A stretch of DNA of 49,664 nt from Actinomycetes bacterium. GTDB lineage: Bacteria > Actinomycetota > Acidimicrobiia > Acidimicrobiales > RAAP-2. Location of the stretch: assembly GCA_021827705.1 (NCBI GenBank), contig JAKAUQ010000031.1, positions 1 through 49,664 on the forward strand, given 5' to 3'. Shown here piece by piece: positions 33,010 to 42,291 of the stretch. Position 1 is the first letter of the stretch; every line of letters begins with the position of its first letter. Below the pieces are notes generated by a model, which was given only the letters and a program-made list of their open reading frames with translations, was not told the origin of the DNA and made no database searches. The translations under genes and the position numbers were made by a program.

Positions 33010-33723
33010 ATGGAGATCGCCATCATCGGAGCCGGACGTGCCGGCCAGTCCTTTGCGCGTGCCCTGAGCGCCCAGGGGCACCGGGTGCGCCTGGTGCACC
33101 ACGACCAGATCGACGCGGTGGGTCGGGCGCACCTCGTGCTGGTGACCACACCCGACGGCGCGGTCGCCGAGACCGCGGCGCGCCTGGCGCCCGACGCCCG
33201 ACGCGTCGTGGCCCATGTCGCGGGCTCGCTGACGCTGGCCCCGCTGGCCGCCCATCCGCGCGCGGCCTCGCTGCACCCGCTAGCCGTGCTCTCCTCGCCG
33301 CGCGTGGGGGCGCGCCGCCTGGTCGGGGCGACCTACGCGGTGGCCGGCGATGACCTCATCACCCAGATCGTCTCCTCGCTCCAGGGTCGCGCGATCCGCG
33401 TGCCCGACGAGCGCCGGGCCCTCTACCACGCGACCGCCGTCGTCGCCGCCAACCACCTGGTGGCCCTGATGGGTCAGGTGGATCGACTGGCGCGCCAGAG
33501 CGGGCTCGAGCTGAGCGACTTTCTCGACCTGTCGCGCCAGGCCCTGGACGATCTGGCCACGCGGGGGCCCCGCGCCGCCTTGACGGGCCCGGCGTCTCGG
33601 GGCGACATGGCGACCATCGACGCGCACCTGGCCGCGCTGCCGCCCGAGGAGCGCGACACCTACGTGGCCCTGGCCCGTGAGGCTCTGGCGCTGGGAGAGC
33701 GCCGCGTGTCCCAGTCGGCCTGA
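33010..33723 (+). CDS. Rossmann-fold DUF2520 protein, possible ketopantoate reductase-like enzyme
   Basis: A 237-residue protein with an N-terminal NAD(P)-binding fold (IGAGRAG, residues 6-12; VLVTTPDGAV) and a helical DUF2520 C-terminal domain resembling that of ProC/6PGDH-type reductases. DUF2520 genes often sit just before panC. Ketopantoate reductase is the reduction step that feeds PanC, and no panE is seen here, so this may be the reductase; that is inference. GGGGGGAG precedes the ATG. The stop and the panC ATG share one base (TGATG). Confidence 0.75.
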   Translation: MEIAIIGAGRAGQSFARALSAQGHRVRLVHHDQIDAVGRAHLVLVTTPDGAVAETAARLAPDARRVVAHVAGSLTLAPLAAHPRAASLHPLAVLSSPRVGARRLVGATYAVAGDDLITQIVSSLQGRAIRVPDERRALYHATAVVAANHLVALMGQVDRLARQSGLELSDFLDLSRQALDDLATRGPRAALTGPASRGDMATIDAHLAALPPEERDTYVALAREALALGERRVSQSA

Positions 33724-34574
33724 TGGAGGTGGTCAGCGACCTCGACGCGTGGCGTCGAGCGGCCGCGGCGGCGCGCCAGCGGGGCCGCACCGTCGGGCTG
33801 GTGCCTACCATGGGGGCCTTGCACGCGGGCCACGACTCGCTGGTGCGGGCCGCCCAGGACCGCGGTGACTACGTCATCGTGACCATCTTCGTCAATCCGC
33901 GCCAGTTCAACGACCCCGCCGACCTGCGGGCCTACCCGCGCACGCCCGAGGCCGATCGGGCGCGGGCCGCCGCGCTCGGCGTGGACCTGCTGGTCGAGCC
34001 CGCGCTCGAGCAGATGTGGCCGGCCTACCCCGCACCCGTCACCACCACGGTGCACGTCGCCGGCCTGACCGAGGACCTCGAGGGCGCCGATCGTCCGGGC
34101 CACTTCGACGGCGTGGCGAGCGTCGTCGCCAAGCTCTTCGCCCTCACCGGCCCGGCGCGGGCGTACTTCGGCGAGAAGGACTTCCAGCAGCTGGCCATGG
34201 TGCGCCAGATGGTCGTCGACCTCGGGTTCGCCGTCGAGGTCACGGCCTGCCCGATCGTGCGCGAGGATGACGGCCTGGCCCTGTCGAGCCGCAACGTGCG
34301 CCTCAGCGCCGCCGGTCGCCAGCGGGCCCTCAGCCTGTCGCGGGCCGTGGCCGCCGCGGCGGCCCAGCCGGCCACGGCCTCGGCACTGCGCCAGCGCATG
34401 CGCGCCGTGCTCGAGGAGGCTGGCGTCGAGGTGGCCTACGCCGAGGTCGTGGACCCGGTGACGCTGCGCCCGAGCCGGGACGTCGAGTCGGGGCGGCGCC
34501 GAGCCCTGGTGGCCGGTCGCATCGACGGCGTCCGGCTGATCGACAACGCGGACGTCGAGATCAAGGGGGAGTGA
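33723..34574 (+). CDS. panC: pantothenate synthetase
   Basis: A 283-residue enzyme that joins pantoate and beta-alanine with ATP. PTMGALHAGH (HIGH-like loop), VTIFVNPRQF, GHFDGVASVVAKLF, YFGEKDFQQLAMV and LSSRN are all present. The pantothenate pathway continues with coaX next door. Confidence 0.96.
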   Translation: MEVVSDLDAWRRAAAAARQRGRTVGLVPTMGALHAGHDSLVRAAQDRGDYVIVTIFVNPRQFNDPADLRAYPRTPEADRARAAALGVDLLVEPALEQMWPAYPAPVTTTVHVAGLTEDLEGADRPGHFDGVASVVAKLFALTGPARAYFGEKDFQQLAMVRQMVVDLGFAVEVTACPIVREDDGLALSSRNVRLSAAGRQRALSLSRAVAAAAAQPATASALRQRMRAVLEEAGVEVAYAEVVDPVTLRPSRDVESGRRRALVAGRIDGVRLIDNADVEIKGE

Positions 34575-35407
34575 TGCTGCTGGCCATCGACGTGGGCAAC
34601 ACCGAGACAGTGATCGGGCTCTTCGGCGACGCGCCGCCCGACGACCCCGGCGCGATGGGTTTCGCCCGCGCCGGCGACGAGCACGGGCTGGCCTTCCACT
34701 GGCGCCTCTCGACGGTCGCCGAGCGCACGCCCGACGAGCACGCCATGTTCCTGACCCAGCTGCTCGATCTCGAGGGCCTCGACCTGCGCACCGTGGTCAG
34801 CGCCATCGCGATCTCCTCCTCGGTCCCCAGCGCGTCCACCCAGCTGCGCCGGATGGCCAACCGGTGGTTCCGCGACCTCCCCCTGACGGTGCTGGGCCCC
34901 GGGACGCGGACGGGGATGCCGATCCTCTACGAGAACCCGCGCGAGGTCGGTCCCGACCGGGTGGCCAACGCCGTGGGGGCCTTCGACCTCTACCCGGGCG
35001 CCTCGATCGTCGTGGACCTGGGCACGGCGACCACGTTCGACGTGATCAGCGCGCGCGGCGAGTACCTGGGTGGGGCGATCGCTCCGGGCGTCGCGATCTC
35101 CCTCGAGGCGCTCTACGCGCACGCTGCGGCCCTGCGCTCGGTCGAGCTGGTCGAGCCGCACTCGGTGGTGGGCCGCTCGACCGTTGAGTCCATCCAAGCC
35201 GGTGTCCTGTACGGGTTCTCCGCCCAGGTCGACGGCGTGAGCGCCCGGATCCTCGACGAGGTCGGCCCGGCCACCGTGATCGCCACCGGCGGGCTGGCCG
35301 GGCTGATCGTTCCGCACACCCGGCTCGTCGAGCACACCGAGCCGTGGCTCACCTTGCACGGATTGCGTATCGTGCATGAGCGGAACCACGCAGGAGCAAC
35401 TTTGTGA
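34574..35407 (+). CDS. coaX: type III pantothenate kinase
   Basis: A 277-residue ASKHA-fold kinase that phosphorylates pantothenate as the first step to CoA. The nucleotide-binding DVGNTET is at residues 6-12, followed by GPDRVANAVGA and VVDLGTATTFD. The ATG at 34574 is preferred: it follows AAGGGGGA closely and shares one base with the panC stop; GTG at 34571 would give GTGA. The 3' end overlaps lysS as GTGA. Confidence 0.93.
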   Translation: MLLAIDVGNTETVIGLFGDAPPDDPGAMGFARAGDEHGLAFHWRLSTVAERTPDEHAMFLTQLLDLEGLDLRTVVSAIAISSSVPSASTQLRRMANRWFRDLPLTVLGPGTRTGMPILYENPREVGPDRVANAVGAFDLYPGASIVVDLGTATTFDVISARGEYLGGAIAPGVAISLEALYAHAAALRSVELVEPHSVVGRSTVESIQAGVLYGFSAQVDGVSARILDEVGPATVIATGGLAGLIVPHTRLVEHTEPWLTLHGLRIVHERNHAGATL

Positions 35408-36816
35408 CCACACCGTACGCGTTCTCCCAGTCGGCCTTCGCCGGCGAGGTCCAGCAGCGCTGGGACCACCTCCAAGACGGTGAGGAGTCCGGGGTCGTCG
35501 TCCGGGTCGCGGGCCGCGTCATGCTCCTGCGCGCCCAGGGCAAGCTGGCCTTCGCCACCATGCGTGATTCAACCGGTGAGCTCCAGCTGTTCGCCCTGGC
35601 CGAGGTGACCGAGTCCTTCGCCGAGTTCACGCACCTGCACCTGGGCGACTGGGTCGGCGTGACCGGCGAGGTGGTGCGTACCAAGCGCGGCGAGCTCTCG
35701 GTCAAGGTGGCCAGCTGGGTGCGCCTGGCCGAGGCCCAGCACAACTTCGGCGACAAGTGGGCCGGCATTGCCGACTTCGACCTGCGCTACCGCCACCGCG
35801 AGGCCGACCTGTGGGCCAATGAGAAGTCCCGCACGACCCTGGCGCGGCGCAGCGCGGTCCTCCAGGCCGTGCGCCAGCGCTGCTGGGCTGACGGGTTCCT
35901 CGAGGTCGAGACGCCGATCCTGAACGCCATCCCGACCGGTGCGGCAGCCCGCCCCTTCGTCACCTACCACCACGCCTTGGACACCGAGTTCTACCTGCGT
36001 ATCGCGCCCGAGCTGTGGCTGAAGCGGCTGGTGGTGGGAGGCTTCGAGCGCGTCTTCGAGCTGGGCCGGGTGTTTCGCAACGAGGGCATCAGCCCGCGCC
36101 ATAACCCCGAGTTCACGATGCTGGAGCTCTACCGCGCCTACTGGGACTACCAGGACATGATGGCCTTCACCGAGGAGCTGGTGGCCGGCGTGGCGCTCGA
36201 CGTGCTGGGCACGACCGAGATCCAGTACCAGGGGCGCGACCTGTCGCTGGCGACGCCCTGGCCGCGCCACACCATGGCCGAGCTGGCCAGTGCGAGCCTG
36301 GGAGAGGAGGTCTCGGTGCACACGCCCCGCGCACGCCTGGCCTCCCTGGCGGCCGAGCGTGGGGTCGAGGTGTCCGCGGCCTGGGGGCCGGGGCGGCTCC
36401 TGGCCGAACTCTTCGAGGTCACCGCCGAGGCCGACCTGTGGGAGCCCGCCTTCGTGACCGAGCACCCCGTCGAGGTGTCCCCGCTGGCGCGCCGCCACCG
36501 CCGCGACCCGGAGCTGACCGAGCGCTTCGAGTCCTACGTCGTGGGCCGCGAGCTGTCCAACGGCTTCAGCGAGCTGAACGACCCGGTCGACCAGCGCCGT
36601 CGCTTCGAGGAGCAGGCGCGCCTGGGCGCGGCCGGCGACGAGGAGGCCATGCGTCTCGACGAGGACTACCTGCGCGCCCTGGAGTGGGGGCTGCCGCCCA
36701 CGGCGGGGCTCGGCGTGGGGATCGACCGCCTGGTCATGGTCCTGGCCGACGAGGCCAACATCCGCGAGGTCATCGCCTTCCCGACCCTGAAGCCCCTGAC
36801 CGAGGGCCGCGACTAG
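35404..36816 (+). CDS. lysS: lysyl-tRNA synthetase (class II)
   Basis: A 470-residue class II synthetase. It has an N-terminal OB-fold for the anticodon (about 30-115), motif 2 as FRNEGISPRHNPEFTMLE and motif 3 as GLGVGIDRLVM. The GTG start overlaps the coaX stop; AGGAG lies 8-12 bases upstream. It ends in TAG within a CTAG that also supplies the stop of the convergent prenyl synthase gene. Confidence 0.95.
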   Translation: MTTPYAFSQSAFAGEVQQRWDHLQDGEESGVVVRVAGRVMLLRAQGKLAFATMRDSTGELQLFALAEVTESFAEFTHLHLGDWVGVTGEVVRTKRGELSVKVASWVRLAEAQHNFGDKWAGIADFDLRYRHREADLWANEKSRTTLARRSAVLQAVRQRCWADGFLEVETPILNAIPTGAAARPFVTYHHALDTEFYLRIAPELWLKRLVVGGFERVFELGRVFRNEGISPRHNPEFTMLELYRAYWDYQDMMAFTEELVAGVALDVLGTTEIQYQGRDLSLATPWPRHTMAELASASLGEEVSVHTPRARLASLAAERGVEVSAAWGPGRLLAELFEVTAEADLWEPAFVTEHPVEVSPLARRHRRDPELTERFESYVVGRELSNGFSELNDPVDQRRRFEEQARLGAAGDEEAMRLDEDYLRALEWGLPPTAGLGVGIDRLVMVLADEANIREVIAFPTLKPLTEGRD

Positions 36817-37790
36817 GCCGTCGGCAGGTCCGCGAGCAGCGAGTCGATCAGCCGCCCGAAGCCCTCGCGCAGCTCGCGCGCGGGTACGACGGACAGGGCG
36901 GTGGTGGCCGCGTGACGGTAGCTGTGGGCCATCTGCAAGGTGCGCTCGACCCCGTCGGTCGCCACCACCAGCTTGCGGGCGCGCTCGCGGTCGGCGTCCG
37001 ACAGCGGTGCCCCCAGCAGGCCCCGCAGCTCGTCGCCGACGGTCGGGTCGGCCAGGGCGACCAGCGTCGGCAGCGTGTAGATCCCCTCGGCCAGGTCCTG
37101 GCCGGCCGGCTTGCCCAGCTCGTTGTCCACGTCGACCAGGTCCAAGATGTCGTCGCGCAGCTGGTAGACGATGCCGAAGCAGCGGCCGAACTCGGTGAGG
37201 GCCGCAGTCACGGCGCTCGCGTGCGCGGCCGTCAGGGCGCCGACCCGGCAGCTGGCCGCCATCAGCGAGCCGGTCTTGCCCTCGATGGTGCGCAGGTACT
37301 CCTCCTCGGTGCGCTCGACCGAGAAGGCCGTGCGCACCTCGGAGACCTGGCCCCGCGTCAGCCAGGCCAGCGTGTGGGCCATCAGGCTGGCGACCTCGGT
37401 CCCGAGGTCAGCAGCGATGCCGGCCGAGCGCGCCATGAGGAAGTCTCCGGCCACGATCGCCACCAGGTTGCCGTAGCGGGCGTTGACGCTGTCGACGTTG
37501 CGGCGCACGTCGGCCTCGTCCATGACGTCGTCGTGGTAGAGGGAGGCCAGGTGCATCAGCTCGGCCGAAACCCCGCCCATCAGGTCCTCGAGGCTGGCCG
37601 CGCGCTCACCCAGCGTGGCGGCCGCGATCGTCAGGAGGGGGCGCAGGCGCTTGCCGCCAGCGTAGATCAGGTGGGTGGTGACGCTGTCGAGATAGGCGTC
37701 TCCGACGATCACCGAGTCCGCCAGGAGCTCCTCGAGGCGCTTGAGGTCCTGCTCCACCAGCGGAAGGCGCAGGCGCTCGTGCGGGTTCAC
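36813..37790 (-). CDS. all-trans polyprenyl diphosphate synthase
   Basis: A 325-residue trans-prenyltransferase. The first Asp-rich motif is HDDVMDEAD and the second QLRDDILDLVDV, with GGKRLRP for substrate binding and GKTGSLMAASCRVGAL. The small residues before the first motif suggest a long-chain product for menaquinone, but chain length is a guess. GTG at 37790 is preferred because a TAGTGT box ends 6 bases upstream; GTG at 37796 would lie on it. Divergent from clpC. Confidence 0.9.
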   Translation of the reverse strand: MNPHERLRLPLVEQDLKRLEELLADSVIVGDAYLDSVTTHLIYAGGKRLRPLLTIAAATLGERAASLEDLMGGVSAELMHLASLYHDDVMDEADVRRNVDSVNARYGNLVAIVAGDFLMARSAGIAADLGTEVASLMAHTLAWLTRGQVSEVRTAFSVERTEEEYLRTIEGKTGSLMAASCRVGALTAAHASAVTAALTEFGRCFGIVYQLRDDILDLVDVDNELGKPAGQDLAEGIYTLPTLVALADPTVGDELRGLLGAPLSDADRERARKLVVATDGVERTLQMAHSYRHAATTALSVVPARELREGFGRLIDSLLADLPTA

Positions 37791-37796
37791 GCCCAC

Positions 37797-37802
37797 ACAC
37801 TA
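37797..37802 (-). promoter_or_regulatory. -10 box of the prenyl synthase gene (leaderless)
   Basis: TAGTGT on the minus strand, 6 bases before the GTG at 37790. Confidence 0.5.
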
Positions 37803-37858
37803 GATGAGGACGCCAACCCGCTCCCTGAGACGCGGACCTGACGGCGCGCTCCCACCGG

Positions 37859-37864
37859 TACACT
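37859..37864 (+). promoter_or_regulatory. -10 box of clpC
   Basis: TACACT gives a start near 37871 and a short leader with AGAAGGA (about 37879-37885) before the TTG start. Confidence 0.5.
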
Positions 37865-37892
37865 GCTAGCAACAGCGCGAGAAGGATGAACG

Positions 37893-40397
37893 TTGTTCGA
37901 ACGATTTACTGACCGAGCCCGCCGAGTCCTGGTCCTGGCCCAGGAGGAAGCCCGTGAGTTGAACCACGCGTTCATCGGGACCGAGCACATCTTGCTGGGC
38001 CTGATTCGCGAGGGTGACGGCGTGGCGGCCAAGGCGCTCGACGCGCTCGGGGTGACCTTCGAGATCGTGCGCGAGAAGGTCGAAGAGGCGATCGGGACCA
38101 ACACCAACCCGTCGCCCAGCTCGCCCCCCTTCACCCCGCGGGCCAAGAAGGTCCTGGAGCTCTCCTTGCGCGAGGCCCTCCAGCTGGGCCACTCCTACAT
38201 CGGGACCGAGCACATGCTGCTCGGCCTGGTGCGCGAGGGCGACGGCGTGGCGGCCCAGGTGCTCAACGACCTGGGGGCCGACACCGCCCGGGTGCGGGCC
38301 CAGGTGATGCAGATGATGTCGGGCCAGTCGGGACGGGAGGCCGGGGCCACGGTGTCGTCGTCGGGCCAGAAGAGCGACGGCGAGCCCGCCGGCGGCTCGG
38401 CCGTCCTCGACCAGTTCGGACGCAACCTGACCCAGTACGCCCGCGAGGGCAAGCTTGACCCCCTGGTGGGCCGGGAGCGCGAGATCGAGCGCGTCATGCA
38501 GGTCCTGTCGCGGCGCACCAAGAACAACCCGGTCCTCATCGGCGAGCCCGGCGTGGGCAAGACGGCCATCGTCGAGGGCCTGGCCCAGCGAATCGTGGCC
38601 AGCCAGGTCCCGGTGACCCTGACCGACAAGCAGCTCTACACCCTGGACCTGGGAGCCCTGGTGGCGGGCAGCCGCTACCGGGGAGACTTCGAGGAGCGCC
38701 TGAAGAAGGTCCTCAAGGAGATCCGCACCCGCGGCGACATCATCTTGTTCATCGACGAGATCCACACCCTGGTCGGTGCCGGCGCGGCCGAGGGGGCCAT
38801 CGACGCCGCCTCGATCCTCAAGCCGATGCTGGCGCGCGGCGAGCTCCAGACCGTGGGCGCGACCACCATCGACGAGTACCGCAAGCACATCGAGAAGGAC
38901 GCCGCCCTGGAGCGGCGCTTCCAGCCAGTCAAGGTGGAGCAGCCCTCGGTCGCCATGACCATCGAGATCCTGAAGGGCCTGCGCGACGTCTACGAGGAGT
39001 TCCACGCGGTCAAGATCACCGATCAGGCGCTGGTCGCGGCGGCCAACCTGGCCGACCGCTACATCTCGGACCGATTCTTGCCCGACAAGGCCATCGACCT
39101 CATCGACGAGGCGGGCAGCCGCCTGCGCATCCGGCGCATGGACGACTCGCCGGCTCTCAAGAAGATCGACGAGGACCTGCTGCGCCTGCGCGCCGAGAAG
39201 GACGCGGCCATGAACCGGGGCGCCCTCGAGCAGGCCAAGGCCATCGACGAGCAAGAGCAGGTCCTCCAGGCCAAGCGCGACGAGCTGGCCCCGCAGGATG
39301 CCGTCGCCGCCGGCCGCCGCGATGACATCGTCGACGAGGACATCATCGCCGAGGTGCTGGCCAACTGGACCGGGATCCCCGTGTACCGCCTCACCGAGGA
39401 GGAGACCAGCAAGCTCCTGCGCATGGAGGACGAGCTGCACAAGCGCGTCATCGGCCAGGGGGAGGCCATCACCGCGCTCAGCCGCGCGATCCGGCGCACC
39501 CGCGCGGGCCTGAAGGACCCCAAGCGCCCCGGTGGCTCGTTCATCTTCCTTGGGCCCACCGGCGTGGGCAAGACCGAGCTCGCCAAGACTCTGGCCGAGT
39601 TCCTCTTCGACGACGAGGATGCCCTCATCCAGCTGGACATGTCCGAGTACATGGAGAAGCACTCGGTGAGCCGCCTGGTCGGCTCGCCCCCGGGCTACGT
39701 GGGCTACGACGAGGGTGGCCAGCTCACCGAGGCCGTGCGCCGCAAGCCGTTCTCGGTGGTGCTCTTCGACGAGGTTGAGAAGGCCCACCCCGACGTGTTC
39801 AACACGCTGCTGCAGATCCTCGAAGACGGGCGCCTGACCGACTCCCAGGGCCGCGTGGTCGACTTCAAGAACACCATCTTGATCATGACCTCGAACCTGG
39901 GGACCGCCGACCTGCGCCGGGCCGCCATCGGCTTCGCCAAGGGCGGGGACCTGGCCAGCCACGAGCGCATGAAGGAGAAGGTCAACCAGGCGCTGAAGGC
40001 CCACTTCCGTCCCGAGTTCCTCAACCGGATAGACGAGACGATCGTCTTCCACGAGCTGACCAAGGACGAGGTGATCGCGATCGCTGACCTGTTCATCGGG
40101 CGCCTGCGCGAGCAGCTGGCCGTACAGGGGCTCGGCCTGGAGCTGTCGGCGGCGGCCCAGAGCTACCTGGCCGAGAAGGGGTACGACCCCGAGCTGGGAG
40201 CCCGACCGCTGCGTCGGGCGGTCCAGCAGTACGTCGAGGACGTCTTGAGCGAGAAGATCCTCTTCAAGGAGTTCCGCGCGGGCCAGACCATCGTCGTGGA
40301 CATGGTCGAGGGACCCGAGGGTCCGTCGCTCTCCTTCGAGGGCGTCGAGGGCCTGCCGCCGTCGGTCGACTTCGAGGACCTCACGCCGAAGGCGTGA
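37893..40397 (+). CDS. clpC: ClpC-type AAA+ unfoldase
   Basis: An 834-residue Hsp100 protein that unfolds proteins for ClpP. It has two N-terminal Clp_N repeats ([18 protein letters not shown] and [17 protein letters not shown]), AAA domain 1 with GEPGVGKT, a short middle coiled coil with a UVR-like segment, and AAA domain 2 with GPTGVGKT and [14 protein letters not shown]. The start is an uncommon TTG at 37893 after AGAAGGATGAACG. A ClpP-binding loop is expected in the D2 domain. It stands alone, followed by radA after 24 bases. Confidence 0.96.
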   Translation: MFERFTDRARRVLVLAQEEARELNHAFIGTEHILLGLIREGDGVAAKALDALGVTFEIVREKVEEAIGTNTNPSPSSPPFTPRAKKVLELSLREALQLGHSYIGTEHMLLGLVREGDGVAAQVLNDLGADTARVRAQVMQMMSGQSGREAGATVSSSGQKSDGEPAGGSAVLDQFGRNLTQYAREGKLDPLVGREREIERVMQVLSRRTKNNPVLIGEPGVGKTAIVEGLAQRIVASQVPVTLTDKQLYTLDLGALVAGSRYRGDFEERLKKVLKEIRTRGDIILFIDEIHTLVGAGAAEGAIDAASILKPMLARGELQTVGATTIDEYRKHIEKDAALERRFQPVKVEQPSVAMTIEILKGLRDVYEEFHAVKITDQALVAAANLADRYISDRFLPDKAIDLIDEAGSRLRIRRMDDSPALKKIDEDLLRLRAEKDAAMNRGALEQAKAIDEQEQVLQAKRDELAPQDAVAAGRRDDIVDEDIIAEVLANWTGIPVYRLTEEETSKLLRMEDELHKRVIGQGEAITALSRAIRRTRAGLKDPKRPGGSFIFLGPTGVGKTELAKTLAEFLFDDEDALIQLDMSEYMEKHSVSRLVGSPPGYVGYDEGGQLTEAVRRKPFSVVLFDEVEKAHPDVFNTLLQILEDGRLTDSQGRVVDFKNTILIMTSNLGTADLRRAAIGFAKGGDLASHERMKEKVNQALKAHFRPEFLNRIDETIVFHELTKDEVIAIADLFIGRLREQLAVQGLGLELSAAAQSYLAEKGYDPELGARPLRRAVQQYVEDVLSEKILFKEFRAGQTIVVDMVEGPEGPSLSFEGVEGLPPSVDFEDLTPKA

Positions 40398-40408
40398 CAG
40401 CGTCCGCC

Positions 40409-40414
40409 TAGCGT
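40409..40414 (+). promoter_or_regulatory. -10 box of radA (leaderless)
   Basis: TAGCGT ends 7 bases before the GTG at 40422. Confidence 0.5.
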
Positions 40415-40421
40415 GGCGGGG

Positions 40422-41774
40422 GTGAGAGGCCCCCAGTACGCGTGCGGATCGTGCGGGGCCCTGGCCCCCAAGTGGACGGGCCAATGCGCGACGTGTCGGG
40501 CCTGGAACACGGTGACTGAGTTGCCGGCGGTGCGTTCGGCGCCTAGCGCGGTGACGCGCTTGGGCGACGCCGATCTCGAGGACGGGCCACTGTGCCCCAC
40601 CGAGATCCCCGAGCTGGACCGGGTCCTGGGCGGGGGGCTAGTCGCGGGCTCGACGACCCTGCTGTTCGGCGAGCCCGGCGTCGGCAAGTCGACGCTGGCC
40701 CTCGCGGTCCTGAGCAACCTCGCCCGGGCGCACCGCGACGTGCTGCTCGTGGCCTCCGAGGAGTCCGCCGGGCAGGTGGCCCGCCGGGCTCGCCGCGTCG
40801 GGGCGGCCGCCGGCGACATCGGCATCGTGGCCACCACGGAGGCCGCCCTCGCCGAGGAGTCGATCCACCGCACCCACCCGGCACTGGTGGTGGTCGACTC
40901 GGTGTCGGCGCTGCGCGACGATGGCGTCAGCGGGTCGGCCGGCTCGCCCACCCAGGTACGGGCCATCGCCGAGCGCCTCTGCCAGGCGGCCAAGCGCACC
41001 GGGAGCCCGCTGGTGCTGGTCGGCCACGTCACCAAGGACGGCGAGCTGGCCGGGCCGCGCGCCCTCGAGCACCTGGTCGATACCGTCGTGCGGGTCGAGG
41101 GCGACCGCCACGGGACGCTCCGGGTCGTGCGGGCGCTCAAGCACCGGTTCGGGCCCACCGGCGAGGTCGGCCTCTTCGACCTCACGGACCAGGGACTCGT
41201 CGAGCTGCCCGACGCGGGCGTGCCGGCCAGCGACCTCGCGGTGCCGGGCGTCGTGTGGGGCGCAGCGAGCGACGGCTCACGAGCCCTGGCCGTCGAGCTC
41301 CAGGTGCTGGTCGCGGCGGCGGCGGGCGCCGCGCCGCGCCGCGTCGCCCATCAGCTGTCGGCCCAGCGCCTGGCCCTGATGCTCGCCGTGCTGGAGGCCC
41401 GCTGCGGCTGGGACCTGCGGGGCCTCGACGTGTTCGCCGCCTCGGCGGGCGGCTTGCCGGCCGGTGAGCCGGGTGTGGACGCGGCCCTGGCCCTGGCCCT
41501 GGCCTCGGCCGCCGGGGGCTTCGTCGTGCCGCGCGACGTCGCGGTGGTCGGCGAGGTCGGCCTGGCCGGGGAGCTGCGGGTGGTGGGCGGGATCGGTCGG
41601 CGGGTGAGCGAGCTGCGCCGCCGCGGGGTGACGACCGTCTACGTCCCGGCCGGTGACGTCACCGACGATGCCGGCGTGCGCACGGTCGGGGTCCGGCGCC
41701 TGGCCGATCTGCTGGCCGACTTCGCCCCGGACGCGAGTGGGCCCGGGTCTGGTAGAATAGTGAGTCCCCATTGA
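40422..41774 (+). CDS. radA: DNA repair protein RadA (Sms)
   Basis: A 450-residue RecA-like helicase that processes recombination intermediates. An N-terminal C4 zinc finger uses C8, C11, C22 and C25; Walker A is GEPGVGKST (83-91); and a Lon-like domain occupies the last 170 residues. The RadA signature KNRFG reads KHRFG (in ALKHRFGPTGE), a change at a residue linked to DNA translocation in RadA. GTG at 40422 fits the leaderless pattern; GTG at 40413 is inside the -10 box. The carD promoter lies in its 3' end. Confidence 0.93.
   Translation: MRGPQYACGSCGALAPKWTGQCATCRAWNTVTELPAVRSAPSAVTRLGDADLEDGPLCPTEIPELDRVLGGGLVAGSTTLLFGEPGVGKSTLALAVLSNLARAHRDVLLVASEESAGQVARRARRVGAAAGDIGIVATTEAALAEESIHRTHPALVVVDSVSALRDDGVSGSAGSPTQVRAIAERLCQAAKRTGSPLVLVGHVTKDGELAGPRALEHLVDTVVRVEGDRHGTLRVVRALKHRFGPTGEVGLFDLTDQGLVELPDAGVPASDLAVPGVVWGAASDGSRALAVELQVLVAAAAGAAPRRVAHQLSAQRLALMLAVLEARCGWDLRGLDVFAASAGGLPAGEPGVDAALALALASAAGGFVVPRDVAVVGEVGLAGELRVVGGIGRRVSELRRRGVTTVYVPAGDVTDDAGVRTVGVRRLADLLADFAPDASGPGSGRIVSPH
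41753..41758 (+). promoter_or_regulatory. -10 box of carD within the radA 3' end
   Basis: TAGAAT would start transcription near 41765, with GAGGAG upstream of the ATG at 41801. Confidence 0.5.
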
Positions 41775-41800
41775 CGCCGCCTGGAGCGGCGAGGAGCGCT

Positions 41801-42289
41801 ATGACGGTGCGAAAGTACAAGAAGGGCGACAGACTCGTGTACCCCCACCACGGGGCGTGCACGGTGGAGAAGGTGGAGAAGATCACTGCCTTCAATGTGC
41901 GCCAGGACTACCTGAAGCTCAAGGTTGCCTATTCCGATCTCGTGTTGATGGTCCCGGTGGCGAACGCCGAGACCGTGGGCCTGCGCGACGTGATCAACGA
42001 CGAGGAGGTCGAGGAGGTCTTCGCGGTCCTTCGCAAGAAGGAGGCGCGCATGCCGACCAACTGGTCACGCCGCTTCAAGAACCACTCCGAGAAGCTGCGC
42101 TCCGGCGACATCTACCAGGTGGCCGAGGTGGTGCGGAACCTCTCGATCCGTGACAAAGACAAGGGCCTCTCGGCGGGCGAGAAGCGCATGCTGACGCGGG
42201 CGCGCCAGATCCTGGTCTCCGAGCTCACCTTTGCGCTCAACGTCGATACGTCAGAGGCCGAGGAGAAGCTCACGTCGGTCCTGCCCTGA
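41801..42289 (+). CDS. carD: CarD-family RNA polymerase-binding transcription factor
   Basis: A 162-residue CarD/CdnL protein. The N-terminal RNAP-interaction domain starts at YKKGDRLVYPHHG; the C-terminal helical domain holds the conserved Trp in PTNWSRRFK, which wedges into the promoter -10 edge. CarD stabilises open complexes at rRNA and other promoters and is essential in mycobacteria. GAGGAG lies 5 bases before the ATG. Followed by ispDF, the common actinobacterial order. Confidence 0.95.
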   Translation: MTVRKYKKGDRLVYPHHGACTVEKVEKITAFNVRQDYLKLKVAYSDLVLMVPVANAETVGLRDVINDEEVEEVFAVLRKKEARMPTNWSRRFKNHSEKLRSGDIYQVAEVVRNLSIRDKDKGLSAGEKRMLTRARQILVSELTFALNVDTSEAEEKLTSVLP

Positions 42290-42291
42290 CC

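Noticed and set aside
37866-40484. 872-codon open frame on the minus strand
   Set aside because: Antisense to clpC; the same biased composition and no recognisable domain.
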